A DNA stretch of 64,000 nucleotides from Vespula vulgaris (taxonomy: Eukaryota; Arthropoda; Insecta; Hymenoptera; Vespidae). A program made the translations under genes and the position numbers. Of this stretch, positions 36,816 through 50,895 are shown one piece after another. The DNA is taken from assembly GCF_905475345.1 (NCBI RefSeq), contig NC_066599.1:2471001-2535000 (forward strand), written 5' to 3'. The notes under the pieces are model-generated. The model made no database searches. It worked only from the letters and a program-made list of their open reading frames with translations, and had not been told where the DNA came from. The first letter of the stretch is position 1. Each line of letters begins with the position of its first letter.

Positions 36816-38136
36816 TTCCTCGTCGTATTTCCAATGTAAAGAAAAGATGTTTTTTGCAAAGGATCGAAAATTTCTAAGTTTTTTTTTAATAATCAATTTT
36901 TTCTATTTTTTCTGAAAATAAATTTTGTTCATAGATTGTAGAAAAAAACGTTTCTAAGTTACGTAGCTTTCTTCTTTCCTTTTTTTTTGGTGAAATTTGA
37001 AGGAAAAAAATATGAAAAAAAAAACGAGAAAATTAATCTAAGAAGTCTTGAAAAACCGAATCATCGATCTTTTAAAATGATCTCGAATTTTTTTTCGTCT
37101 CCGTATGTATCTCTCTTCGCATTGTTGTTAAAAATGAAAATTCGAGGAAAAATTAGAAACTTTTGGTTATTAGATTTAAAAATATGAATTTGAAATTGAG
37201 ATTAGCCGATTAATTTGATATCGATGTTTCAAGTATAATCGAATCGTCTGATGATTTTTTTCTTATAGTCTTGAAATTTTCCTATTGATATAGATATTCT
37301 ATATATATAATAGATAGATAAATATTCACGAACGGTTATAACTTTTTTCTATAGATTCGATCTCATTTATATTCTTCTCGATGATCGATCTTTTTCTCTT
37401 TGTGTATCACAGAAATTGTGTAGGTTTGAACATGTTGGGTGTTAGCAGAGAAAAGTCTGGTTCAAGGTTCCGTATGTCCCAGATGTCGCGTTGGTGCTAT
37501 TACTACACATCGTAATTTACTACGTCCACTTATTTTATATCTAGGACATGGAGAAGTTTGCGCAGTTCTCGGTGCTCCCTAAATGGACTAACTATGGTGA
37601 AATTTCAATAGAAGTAAGATATATATATATACAATCAAACGATTTCATTACATGATTGATTTACAAAGAATCGATTTTAAATCGTTCGAATTAAATTTTC
37701 AAGTTGAATTTCTAAAAAGTGCTTTCCATCTGGAGCCATCGCTGGAACTATCTGAATCGATATAGTAATCGATCGTTTTTAATATTGAGATGTGATCTTG
37801 CAATATTTATTAGACGTATCGAATGTCTTAAATATCGATATGGATTTATTAGGTTTTCTCTTTCTATCTCTATATATAACTTTCTTTCTCTCTTTCTCTC
37901 TTGTCTTTTGAAAATCGTTCGTAATAATCATCGAAGTCGTAATTATATTGCAGGTAGATATCTCTACCTACCAATGATGTTTAATCTTCTTTTTCGTATC
38001 GATCGAACAGTGAAGATATTCGAAGAACATTTTAAAGCGACTCTCAATTCGGTGTCAGCTTGATTATACAGTGTCATCCTTTTCGAAGAGATCGCCGAAG
38101 ATCTTATTCTTTTTTCTTTTCTTTTTTTTCTTTTTT

Positions 38137-38137
<1 letters not shown>

Positions 38138-38172
<35 letters not shown>

Positions 38173-38190
38173 CCTCTCTCTCTTTTTCTT
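38138..38190. repeat. (CT)n microsatellite
   Basis: CT run with C and T interruptions. Confidence 0.9.
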
Positions 38191-39183
38191 TCTTTCTTAC
38201 TTTTTGCTGATTCAGGTCATCGCGTAATTACTTCTTTCGGATAAATTTGTAAGTAAGATTCGATGCGTGTCTCTCGAAAGAGAGAATTACGAGATCTCAT
38301 TGAGTAAATATATATGTGTATACATGAGTACGATGACTTTGAGGAATTATTCGAAAAAAGAAGAAAGAAAAAAGAAAGAGAAAAAGAGGAAGAATTTATA
38401 CTTAAGAATTATTTTTCTGTATGTAGGGAATTGAAGATGAAGAAAAAAAGAATTTGTTCGATTTATGAAAACTTCGTTTTAGTTGGCCATACACTCGCGA
38501 GAAAAATATTTATGGAGGTTCTGTTGCGTTTCAGAAAAAGAATTCAACACGTTGACATGGTATAACGAAGAATGAAGTACGAAAAATTCTTGAAATCCTT
38601 TAGAATTTATCGTCATGTAATAAACGAGGATTCGTCGGAGTTATGTGGAAACAAAATTAAAAAAAAAAGGAGAAAGAAAGGTAAAGAAGAGAAAAGAAAA
38701 GAAAAGAAAAGAAAAGAAAATGGATCAAGATATAGTCTATGGCGTAGTCGACGACAAAGACTTTTTTTTGATGCATCTCTCTCTTTCTCTCTTTCTCTCT
38801 TTTCTGGATCACATCTTACAATTAACTGTTCTTTGGTACATACCGACTGGTCTAATCTCGATCTAAATCGTACGTTCGTAACGATCATAGCAACTCGATC
38901 GGTGATTATCTTTAACTGAGATTTCCACGTACATGAGAAAAAACATACTTCCTTTAAAAAAACAAAATAAATAAATAAATAAATAAATAACTAAATAAAA
39001 AAAATGTAAACGAACAAAGAGAAAAAAGGGAAAAAAAGGAAAAAGAAAGGAAGAAAGAAAGAGAAAAGAGAGAAAAAAAGTTTAATTCGTAAAAATTTCA
39101 CCCCGAGAAGATTCAAAGAATTTTATAAACTAATGGCCACAAGAGTTAACCATAATTGGAACCGACTTTAATCGTAGAAAGGA

Positions 39184-39252
39184 ATCGATAGTTCGATCGA
39201 TACACCGTGTAAAGTATCGATCGATAGGAAACGATAGTTTGTATAATCGATA
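39184..39252. promoter_or_regulatory. Cluster of ATCGATA (DRE/CGATA) motifs
   Basis: Five copies of ATCGATA or its complement in 69 bp: 39184-39190, 39196-39202, 39215-39221, 39220-39226 and 39246-39252. In Drosophila TATCGATA is bound by DREF and CGATA by the insulator protein BEAF-32. A perfect Grainyhead palindrome AACCGGTT follows at 39317-39324. Function is inferred. Confidence 0.35.
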
Positions 39253-39860
39253 GCTTCGACTTTTGAGTAAAAGAATGCTCGTGGTTTTTCTAGTCGGAAA
39301 AGCACGCGGCAATCGTAACCGGTTTCTGTAAAAACCGGGACAGACATAGTTGCAACTTGACGGAGGTCTATTTCCTGTTCTACACTTTTTACCTTCTAGA
39401 TTGCGCGTCGATACACCGATTTCTTTCTAATGGAATGCCAATCTTCCGACGCCTTCGCTCCTTTTTATATTTATATTTCGAACTTAATATCTTTCTTTCT
39501 GGTTAGAAAACTATGTTAAGACTTCGTCTATCGTTTTATAATAGACCTATAATCATCAATCGAGTTACTTGAAATTTGTCTAATATCTAAACTATGTAGC
39601 AACGTATCTAATCAACTAAATGCCAAATAAGAGAAAACGTGATTTTACATTTGATATTAAATACGGTATAACTACTTTATTATGCACATGGAAAAGTTTT
39701 CGTTTCGTAAATTACGAGGCACGATGATACTGATCTAAAATAATAATTATTATGTACTTATGTGTTCGACTTGAGTATATTTTCAATGGGGTTATCGATC
39801 GAGTTCGATTAGAGTTTAGGCGATTATATATTTAAATTGATTTTATATTCTCTAGTTTCG

Positions 39861-39864
<4 letters not shown>

Positions 39865-39900
<36 letters not shown>
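39865..39900. repeat. (AT)n microsatellite
   Basis: AT run of about 36 bp, with further AT/CA runs to about 39960. Confidence 0.95.
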
Positions 39901-39902
<2 letters not shown>

Positions 39903-41648
39903 ATATATATTTATATATACACACACATATATATATATATATATGCACGTATGTGCATATATGTATGTATAAAGATAGTCACGTAGTTAGTATATAACAG
40001 GATAATACTAAAGGATAATAGGATAATACGCTTATAATAATATATCCTATATACGCACGAGCATGTTACTTGGTAGATTAGTGGGGCAGATAATGCAAGG
40101 TCTTATTTTATCAACCGGTCACGTTGAAATTTAATTTCATCTAATTGCGATTAGTTAGTAAGCGGCGTCACCTCGTTCTTGCTTCGAGTTTGCAACTTTA
40201 TCGTTCGTAAATCATTATTTTTTCTTCTTTTTCTTTTCCTTTTTTCTTTCCTTTTTTTTTAACCATCGAAACGTATCTTTCTTACACGTCCTAGAATCAT
40301 CTTGTAAACCTTTGACCAATTTTCAATTTCGATTTTTTATTTTATCGATAGAGATATTAACGAAGTATAAATAATTTTATTATATGCAATTTTTTTTTCA
40401 TCGAGAATGTACGATGTAATTTTCGTGTCTTTTATTTCTTCTTTCTTTTTTTTTGCAAGCAAAAATAAGAAAGGTAGAAATGTAATTTAATTTAATTTAA
40501 TTAATAACATATATTACGTAGTTAGCAAAACACGTATAAAAGTTACAAATTACTTGTTACTTTAAATCTGAATCCGATTGGAAACGTTTGTCTGTATTCA
40601 TGTTTGAAAAAATCATGCAGGAATACCTTTCGATAGATTCTTTTTAAAAAATCAAATTAAATTAACAAATATACCTTCTATGGCACGCCTTTGAAAAAGA
40701 AAAAAAAGAAAAGAAGTAAATTAAATAATTACGTTTGAATTTTAATAATAAATTGATATATCCCATAAAAGTAATAGGTAATATAACTTACTATACTTCG
40801 TTGACTCAACATCTCACAATCTTTAAGATTCCTTTTTAAATTTTACACTTGGAATTTTTAGATTTTGGTCCACCGAAAGAAACTCGTATTTTTGCTCTGT
40901 ATCGTAGCGAGAGATTTATTAAAAGAGTGGATGTAAGGAGTAGAAGAAGAAGTAGAAGGGCGTTACGTTTGTAAAGTGAAAAAGAAATAAGGAGGCGGTT
41001 TAAGGTAGCAAAAAGTCAACTGTTATTTCTCAATTAAGTTGATGAAGAAAAAAGAAAGAAAAAGAGATAGCACGTTGATGTCTTTTAAACGTGCTATTTT
41101 ATAATAGATAAAAAAAGAAAAAAAAGAAAACAAGAGAGAGAGAGAGAGAGAGAGATAAAATAGATAAATAAAATGATAAAAAGAAAAAGAGATAAATAAA
41201 GAAATAAAAACTTAGATAGATAGTCGCAAATTTATCGATTAATATGGCGCCTATTATTTTTATATTACATTATATCTTTCTCGTTTGTTAACATTATCAT
41301 TATTACGTTCGGTTATCTAAGTGTCTCGCCAGATGAGATATCACCATGAACAATGGTCTGTGACTTCTCGTGAGAGTTAGCTCGGGCTAACTTAAGTCAC
41401 ATAATGCAAATCGCTGAGGAAATTCCTTATCTCTTTTCTATTTTCTTTGCCGAACGCCATTAACGCCTCACCACCTACATGCGTACATATACATACATAC
41501 ATATATACATATATACTTGCATACATGCATACGTAATATAAATAAATACATACGTAAATACATACGTGTCGTTTCTAAGAGAAGCAAAAGGAAGCTTGAA
41601 GGAAGAAGTGGGAGTTGGTAAGGAGATAGAACGTGTAAGACAAGGATA

Positions 41649-41653
41649 GGGAG

Positions 41654-41686
<33 letters not shown>
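41649..41686. repeat. (GA)n microsatellite
   Basis: GA run of about 38 bp. Confidence 0.95.
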
Positions 41687-41688
<2 letters not shown>

Positions 41689-42089
41689 TAGAAGGTAAGA
41701 AGAAAGAAAAGAAAACAAAAAAAAGGAGGAAAAAAATTACGAAGAAAAAAAAAATATGCGTCGTGCAACGGTCGATCTCGTATCTGTCAGTAGATAAAAT
41801 CGAATTCCAATGGCGGACTCACCCACTCACATGTTCTATGAGTTTATGTATATATCTATAAGTGTATATATATGTATATATGCATATATATATATACATA
41901 TATATATATTACAAATAAACGCCGCCGCTTAACGTTTAGCCATAAATCAATTTAATCGTGCGTACAGAGAACGATAGCCATCGGTTCATAAGAGTTAATG
42001 TAATCGTCCAAATGGGTACATTGATCCTCTCATGCGTACGTGTACCATTTTATATGGTGATTGCGTATAGAAGTGTGGGTTTAACAAAA

Positions 42090-42092
42090 GCA

Positions 42093-42134
<42 letters not shown>

Positions 42135-42135
42135 A
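42090..42135. repeat. (AT)n-(GT)n compound repeat
   Basis: AT run followed directly by a GT run, 46 bp in total. Confidence 0.95.
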
Positions 42136-42639
42136 TAGTTAGATATGTATATTGTATCAATGTATTCGTATATTCGATTTTTTAGATTTTTTTTTTTTTC
42201 TTAAATATCGTAATAACTTTTTATTCAAATTTCTTTTCTTACTTTATGTGTCTTTTTTTCTTTCTTTCTTTCTTTCTTTTTTTTTTGTATTTCACGTCAA
42301 TTCTTATTTCAATATCAAAATTTATGAATAATAATTCTATATAAACTACTAGTTTATATTTATAATACGTCCCAGTTATTATACTTTCATGTTGAATAAT
42401 AGCAGCAAGAACAGTCTACTAATCTAGTAGTTTACGGATGATCTTAGCCGCGAGCCGATGCGATATGCTTTAATTACGAGCTAATGAACCCTTTATAACG
42501 CGTTTCTTCTATCTAGAAATTAATCGATACAATCACGTTGATTTCTTCGACGATGATGCACTCATTTGTGTTGCGTTTTGTTCAGAAAAAAAAAGATAGG
42601 AAAAGAGAAAGAAAAAATAGAAAAGTAAATAAAACAAAA

Positions 42640-42712
42640 AAAAAAAAGAAAAGAAAGAAAAAAAGAAAGAAGGAAAGAAAGAAGGAAAGAAAGAAGGAAA
42701 GAAGGAAAGTGG
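42640..42712. repeat. (GAAA)/(GGAA) microsatellite
   Basis: A-rich run passing into alternating GAAA and AGGAA units. Confidence 0.9.
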
Positions 42713-42854
42713 TAAATGAAATCGGTAGATAATTTCTTTGAAAAATTCAAATGCATATGATCGAGGATGAAGTATCTCGAGACAAGTCTAATAGAGAATT
42801 ATCTATTTAAGTGCAGTGTTAGGAGCAGACGTTTCGTCATTTTTCATAAAAGTG

Positions 42855-42859
<5 letters not shown>

Positions 42860-42908
<49 letters not shown>
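42860..42908. repeat. (GA)n microsatellite
   Basis: GA run of about 49 bp. Confidence 0.95.
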
Positions 42909-42910
<2 letters not shown>

Positions 42911-43310
42911 CAAAATCGTGACATCGTCGATGGCGACGTAGTTCCACGCCTGGCACGATAATCAGTTTTACTTGACAGCCTAATAGTGTCCCTTAAAACG
43001 ACGTTAACAACTCGCCATTCAATTGCAATTTATAATTACGTACCTACTCGTACCGTATCGCTCGATGACGATGACGAGGGCGATAATACAAGTCACACGG
43101 GGAAAGTTTCTTAATTGATACGTGCCCGCGCGACTTTTTCACCTCTATCTCTCTTTCTCCTCCTTATGGTTTGAATAGAACGTATAGAACGATGGACTTC
43201 TATGTGACATTCGTAAATTTGTCCTAACTGTTATTTTCTCTTTGAAACTCTTCCTAATTTGAACGTTTCATTACGTAGAAGAAATAGTAAAAAAAAAAAA
43301 TTAATTGAAT

Positions 43311-43344
<34 letters not shown>

Positions 43345-43641
43345 ACGTGTGTATGTATGTATATGTAGATATATAGATGCATACATTATAGATTGAATAT
43401 ATATTCCGAAAGTGTTTCGTCATTTTAAATGACACTTATAGTTGACAAAAAGAAAAAAAAATATATATATATATTTTATGATCAAATAATAGCGAAATCC
43501 TTGACAATATTATATATAACTACCTATGTACGTATTCACAGATATTATTAACTTGGCCTGTTAAAAGTCATTCTAAATTTTACTAGACGAGTCGATAATT
43601 ATACTCACTAATTGGGATTTAATGAATATTAAGTGACTGAT

Positions 43642-43645
<4 letters not shown>

Positions 43646-43685
<40 letters not shown>

Positions 43686-43699
43686 AGAAAGAGAGAGAA
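43646..43699. repeat. (GA)n microsatellite
   Basis: GA run of about 54 bp with G and A interruptions. Confidence 0.95.
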
Positions 43700-43908
43700 A
43701 TGAGACAAGCGAGTTATACCGTTAGATGGACGAGTCATTACTCGATGCACCGCTTTGATTTATATCCTTTACGATTGATAAGCAAAATAAGCCTAATCGA
43801 GTTGTGGTATGTGTATATACATATAAATGTATATATTCTACCTATTCGCATCTACTTTGTGACGTATGTATTCTCTCTTTGGTCAACATAAATATATTTC
43901 GCATATGT

Positions 43909-43909
<1 letters not shown>

Positions 43910-43953
<44 letters not shown>
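43910..43953. repeat. (AT)n microsatellite
   Basis: AT run of about 44 bp. Confidence 0.95.
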
Positions 43954-43962
<9 letters not shown>

Positions 43963-44875
43963 TTTATGTGTATATATGTATATACACATTATGTGTATAT
44001 GTATATATAAGTACGTGGACCGTCGCATGGTATGTACCTACGTAGGTATACCTACTTTGGATTAAGACTTTCTTATTCCCGTCAAGCATTACTTCTGGCC
44101 CGTCTATTAAAGTAACGCGAGCTGACTGCACCTGACTACTTTTCACAGCGCGCATTAATGAGTAGGTGCATCGAGGACGGTCCAATCAGCTGGAGATTAA
44201 CCACGGGACGTCTTAAATTGAAGGCCGCTTTATATAATTTTTCCTTCGAACAGTTACCGCCTCTTTTTCTTTTCCTCTTTCTTTCTTTTTTATATTCTTC
44301 TTTTTTTCTTTCCTTTTACATTATTTTTCTTTCCTCTTTCTTCTTTTTTTTCTTTCTTTCTTTTTTTTGTTCTATCATTTACAGACGACATTTTACCTGC
44401 TTCCCATTTTCCCGCGTTAAATTTTTCATTTTTTTTTTTTTTCATGTACATAGATATGTATAGGATTTGTATTTCATCTATGTGGCATGCGTTATAATAT
44501 TATATTTTATTTTTTATTATTTCATTCGATCGAATTTGTTTAGTCGTAAAATTTTCTTTTTCTATTCTTTTCTTTCGTTTTTTTTTCTCAACAATTTACA
44601 CATGACATTGTTCGCATTACAGTTTTTCATTAAAATTTTTCTTTTTTGTCTATGTAAATAAATATTGTTTCTTCATTTTACGTATGTATGTATGTATGTA
44701 GGGGTGTATATGTATACACATATCTATTAATGTGCGTTATAATATTATATTTTATTTTTTATTATTTTATTCAATTGAGTTATTTGCAAAATAAATAATA
44801 ATAAGAAAGGAGCTTTAAGAAGAATTTAATGAACGTTTGTAAGACGTTAATTATTATTCTAGCAAGTATATACAT

Positions 44876-44910
<35 letters not shown>

Positions 44911-45700
44911 CATTTATCAAAAAATCTCTCTCTCTCTCTATATCTTTCTTTCTCTTGTCGTAATATTTCAGATAATCGACGTTCTACTTCACATTTATAC
45001 TTCATAAGAAACATATTTCTCAAGGCTACCGACGTATAAACCATTGGAATTATGTCAAAACGTCAAGCGTAAAGGCGAAACTTTAGTCTATGTACGAAGA
45101 GTAACGAATCTCTCTTTCCAATTAATCATAAAGATCCTTCAAAGATCGTTAAAATTTTTCCCTTTTTTCTTCTTCTAATTCTTCATTTTCTTCTTCCTTT
45201 TCCATTCCTTTTAGTAACATTAAATATATCTAATATACATATATTCCTCTATGTAAATCGAAAGCAAAGTATAAATAATAATCGATGTCTACAAGTTTGA
45301 CGTTGCTCTATGCCGATAAGCACGTGCTCTACGAAGCGTTACAAATATCTTTGGATCGAGATGTATATCGTAAATAAAGAAAAAAAAAAAATTAATGAAT
45401 AAAAAAGAGATAATAAATAAATAAATAAATAAAAACGACAAACAAAAAGGAAGAGAGAAGAAGAAGAAGAATAAGCAGAAGAAAAAGAAAAGAAAAAGAA
45501 AAAGATAAAAAGAAAAGTTAGTTTGGATTCTCGAAAAATAATGTACGTAGGCCAGTGCGTTATCACCTGCGGCTTCTGTTATCTTTATCGTTGATCGGCG
45601 ATTTGGTTTCATCTTCCGAGTCAAATGAGAGAAGAGAGAAAAGCAACGCGGAATCCGCATTAATCGCGATGAGGCTTATAAACCTTCGAGATCTAGCTAT

Positions 45701-45701
<1 letters not shown>

Positions 45702-45743
<42 letters not shown>

Positions 45744-45757
45744 CTCTCTCTTTCTCT
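45702..45757. repeat. (CT)n microsatellite
   Basis: CT run of about 40 bp, continuing imperfectly. Confidence 0.95.
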
Positions 45758-46172
45758 ATTTCTATCTTATACCATTGGCTTCTGGTAGAAGACGGTCCAT
45801 GGATAGACGCCATATATTACGCGCTTTGCGCACGTGCCTCTTAAGGAGAAAGACGTTTCCAGTGCCATTTATTTACGTAGACCTTACGTAGCCAAAGGAT
45901 GTTGTACGTAAGAGCGTTCCAACATTCGCTACTACTTTGCTATTCTACTACTATTCTCTTATAGGAATGTCTCTATGTTTATCTGTATATGTATAAGTTA
46001 TTTACCAGACGTTACTCTTTCTAACGTGATTGGTGCACGTGTAGTTAGTTACTTGCATGCTCGCAATTAAGCACGGGTAAAATCTTATGACACGGCAATT
46101 AAGAGCAACAACGGTGGACAACTCGATGCTCACCACCTATACCTGTGTTATATTATATGTCTGTTTTTCAAT

Positions 46173-46178
<6 letters not shown>

Positions 46179-46220
<42 letters not shown>
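46179..46220. repeat. (AT)n microsatellite
   Basis: AT run of about 42 bp. Confidence 0.95.
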
Positions 46221-46223
<3 letters not shown>

Positions 46224-48754
46224 GAGTTTTGGAAAAATTCTTCGATCATCGGATCAATTAGATCTTTTACGTCGATCATCCTTTCCTACATTGTTTTTAT
46301 TCGATTTTTTTACAGTTAAAATTTTTATTCGACTTTTTTAATTAATACATTCGCACATAATTTATATATATATATGTGAGTGTGTGTGTAAATTAATTTT
46401 CTATAGAAATGTTTATAATCGAGATCTATCAAAAGTCAGATTATAAGAGACTATTTGACGAACGCGTTAACGAGATAACCAAAGAGATAATGAAAGAAAA
46501 AGAAATAAAGAGAAGAGAAGAAAAGAAAAGGAAAGAAAAAAGAAGAAAACATTAAGTAACTCATCCTTTGGAACTGTGCACTTATAAATTATTCATACCC
46601 CGTGGACTCTCTTCTCAGTGGTTCGTTTAAACGAGAGGAAAGTGAAAGCTCCTCGTCAAGTTCAATGACGCTTTTCTGTCATGGCAAAGGAGGAAAAGAA
46701 AAAGGAAGAAAAGAAAAAAAAAGAAAGAAAGGAAGAGAGAAACAGAAAAAAAGGAGAAAAAAGATGAAATATATATTTAGCTCGTGCTCATTCGCGACCG
46801 GGTTTTCAGAATATATTAGGAAAGGCCATGAATATAACGACAAGTTTTTACTAACTTAATGTTTAACACTTCAGCTATTTGTATATTTATTATAATCAAC
46901 TTACACATGCATATATATATGTATATAGTATATATATAATTCATGAATGGAAGTATATGAACATGTAAAAGCATAGATCGTAGATGAACGAACATAATCT
47001 TAAAGAAACTTATATGGTATTTATTTTTTTTTCAAGTTTCGTGAAGCTCGAACGATTCGAGACGTGTTTCGAGCGTGAAATTGTCCGTACTCACGCATTT
47101 CCTCTTTATCTCACGCACCTCGCATCGATACCCACGTAAATTGCTCATGATAGACGATTAAAACGAAAGTCAAAGAGGATATCAAAATTTAGTTTTCTCA
47201 CGTTCGTACGTGGCGTCGTAAAGAAAAAATAAAACGAAAAAAGAAAAAAATAAATAAATAAATAAATCAAAAATATGAGAAAGAAAAATCGTCGATAATT
47301 CGTAAAATAATTTTATAATCGAAAGGACTTTAGAGATTACGTTTCTACTTAAGTACACAAATGATAATTCGTAATCGTTTTCGAGATATTAACTCTTTAT
47401 AGTCGATATCGCGTGTTTCGATCGTTCTTGAAAAAAAAAAAAAAAAAAAAAAATACGTACGCACATATACGCATCAAATAAAAAAAGCATTGAGTCCCGT
47501 AAAGTTGTCGACGATCAAGACACCGGTCGATATAATTCACCCCGTTAACACACTTCTTCGTCGAATGAATTTTCATCGGTATGAGGACGATGATAATTTA
47601 TAAGCGTATATACAAATACACTTAGCTATATGTATAAACTTGTATATAAAATTTTTAATACGTTCCTTCAAGAATAAGTCTCGCGACGGGAGCGAACGTT
47701 AATGTTAACGTTAATACGAGTTAGCATGTCGCTTGGTTTTAGTGCCAGGTCGGTGGCCCATGTTGCTTTACTCGTTTATATTCTCTCTCTCTCTCTCTTT
47801 CTCTCTTTTTTTTCTTTCTCTACGGTTCTTTTTCTCAAACCTTCCTTACACGGTAATTTTTTTTTTTCTTATTCTCATCGCAACACGTCACGGAATCTTT
47901 ACCATTTCGATAATTAACCACGATGAAAGATAACTCGAATACGCGTACGAGCAAGTACACGTATGTATGTACGTGCAAAATAGGCTTCCACAAATGGATT
48001 CACGGTTTTAACATTGACGAGTTATTGCCGAGATCTCATCATGTAAAATAAATTGCACGGACGGTTCTATTTTATTACTATATCCTTGTAGTTGTTTAGT
48101 TACATATTAAACGACGAAATTAACGTTTAATCTCTTGACGCCATCTTGACGCGATTGCGCATATATCAGATATTCTTCGAAGTTTGATCGATTTATTTCA
48201 GTTTCTTTTTCTTTTTCTTTATTTTTTTTTTTTTTATTCGTATTTGCGATGATTACAATATGGCCGATTTTTTTTCTTTCTTTTTTTAAGATGTAAATAA
48301 TATCGATGCAAGAGTTCGGCATATGTCAGTTTATTTTTTTTTACGCTAATTTTCTATGATAACATGAGATGGATGAGTTTTCTAAAAATAGATCTGTTTC
48401 TTCTAAAACATATCTAATTCTTACAACATAAGTAATGAATTATGAATACTAATGCATAATTTGTTTTTGCTTGTGATCAGTACGGCTTGCGACTTATTGT
48501 TAATATTTGTAAACTTTTTCAATGAGAGCATTTCGATGAATGAATAGAGAATTAGAAGGAATAGAGGAATAAAAAGGAGTAATTGTTTTGCCGTGAAACC
48601 GTGAGATTTCATAGAAATATTTGAAAGAAATCACGAAATTAGATTTTTTTTCTGAAATATTTATCTATCCAAATCAGATAAATATATGTAGATTATACGG
48701 TGCATCGAAAAAACGATTGCTTTCATTTTTTCTTCATTTTATTTATTTATTTTA

Positions 48755-48759
<5 letters not shown>

Positions 48760-48801
<42 letters not shown>
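48760..48801. repeat. (AT)n microsatellite
   Basis: AT run of about 42 bp. Confidence 0.95.
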
Positions 48802-48802
<1 letters not shown>

Positions 48803-50427
48803 GAGCGAAGTTAGAGTTTGTTGAAGATAAATTTAAACGAAAAAGGAAAGAAAATATACTCTGTATTATGTTTTCTCAATATTTTATTTAACTCTTTCAA
48901 CGATCTCGCTCGATTCTCTTTACACTCTCTTTACTTTTCTATAAAAGAAGAAAATAATTTTCCTTCCCGTAACGATACGTTTGGCTATCTTCAATCGTTC
49001 TATATATATATGTGTGTATATATACGTGTGAATTGATTCGCACCACCGATCGCAGTTCTCTAATCCATTACTTTCCCTTTGGTTTACGTATAAAAAGTAT
49101 TAAAATAGAAGAAAAAACAGAAAAAGAAAAAGAAAGAAAAAATATGAAAGAGAAAGAAAGAAAGAGAGAGACGATAGGTAAACCAAGCAAACTTTCTCAC
49201 ATATATCACCGTCGTTCACCACGATAACGATTCTTATTTGTTAAGATATCGTCGAATACGTTGGATTACGATGTAATTTGCCATTCGAGCCGAACAAGCC
49301 GAACAAATTCACAATAACGATGATAATACTCATCCACGAAAGTTCCTCTTTTCTATTATACTTTTCTCAAATACGTTTCATTCGATAACGATCTAATGTT
49401 ACCGGTGCCTCCCTATATTATCCACGATTAATCAAAATAATCGAAATAATTCTTCTACTAATGATGAGTTCTCGAAAGTTCAACAAATGCAACAAGGATA
49501 TCCCCTTTCGATCTGATTAAACGTTCTCCAACATAAGATTCGATTTATCCTTTCGAGAATCAGCTACTTAAAATAACTCACGCGCTTTTGCCTGTTAGAA
49601 ATCTTGATATCTTATAATAATACTTGATCGCATACTCGAGTAATAGTTCTTCCTATAAAATGCTCTCTCTCTTTCTTTATGATAATCTTGCCTGATAATT
49701 ACCTAAGAATTCTTGTATCTTATATGCATATACATACAAACACACACACACATATATATATAAATTTTTTTTTTTTTACATTTATTAATTTTAAAAGAGA
49801 TCATACATCGAAACGACTTCATTTCCCTTTTAGATTCCTTCGATCCCAAGAGTCGAACGAATAGAAAAGGATTTAATGGATATTCATAATTAAAGATCCA
49901 TTTTAATTTCTTTCGAATATACCTATATCTATTCCGCGAATTTTCTTATATTATATACTCGCATAGATCTGACTCGCACGAGAGATCGATTAGAAAGAAG
50001 AAATTTAATGAGCCATTTTGCCGCCTTTTTTAATCTCTTTCTTTCTCTTTCTTTTTTCTTTTCTTTCTTTTTCTCTCTATTTCTTTTTCTCTCGATCTTT
50101 TTTCTATTTATGTAGCTACTTATCCATCGTTCATTCAGGACTCAACATTGAGAAGATAGATAAAAATGAACAGATCTAATTCATCCATCAAAATACGTAC
50201 GAATTGAAATGATTTTCGACCGATTGATCGGATCAATCCATCCCTCACACACAACACTTTTTCTATACTTTCGAATCACGTTCATTCTATTTCGTTAATC
50301 GTTCGTTATACCGTCGAAAGGATTTGACAAACTAACACGATTTTATTTTTCTAACGTCGACGATTTTTGTTTCTTTTTTTTAACGACAGATCTTACAATG
50401 GAAAGAGATAAAGTTATCGTCGTCGTC

Positions 50428-50428
<1 letters not shown>

Positions 50429-50466
<38 letters not shown>
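50429..50466. repeat. (CT)n microsatellite
   Basis: Pure CT run of about 38 bp. Confidence 0.95.
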
Positions 50467-50468
<2 letters not shown>

Positions 50469-50844
50469 TCTATTTTATTATCTATCTATCTCTTTCTCAC
50501 GAATAGCCGATCGATTAGAATCGACTAGTTCCTTTCGTCGTCTCTCAGTCGTCGTTATTTCGCAACTATTCACGTTGGGACAGCTATGGGTGCCTTGTTA
50601 TCGATCGTCTTAGAAATTCTAAAGGTTGTCGTTAAACAGACATCGTCTTAGCCATCGACGCTGTCCAAGAGTTGATCGTGGACACGTTATTTACAGACGA
50701 GTAAATATGTATGTCGTAATAAATTGCTTTTCCGGTTTTACCGAATGCATCTTACGTATTATCGCGATTCCTCATTAATCAAGCCGTCCTTTACTACGAT
50801 ACTGGACTGCCGGAGGTGAAATCGACGATCGATCGTTTCGTCTA

Positions 50845-50846
50845 TA

Positions 50847-50892
<46 letters not shown>
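50845..50892. repeat. (AT)n microsatellite
   Basis: AT run of about 46 bp. Confidence 0.95.

Positions 50893-50895
<3 letters not shown>

Larger units (their letters stand above)
31060..41300. other. Non-coding region, first part (possible long intron)
   Basis: No convincing coding exon. It contains AT, GA and CT microsatellites. GC-richer unique blocks lie at 31260-31380, 32450-32550, 34160-34480, 35080-35160 and 37430-37615, with a CGATA-motif cluster at 39184-39252. Two short segments have exon-like splice sites (33481-33519 and 37545-37613), and there is a compound acidic-coding trinucleotide repeat at 35886-35962. Long frames at about 33198-34343 are translations of T/C-rich tracts. Confidence 0.55.
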
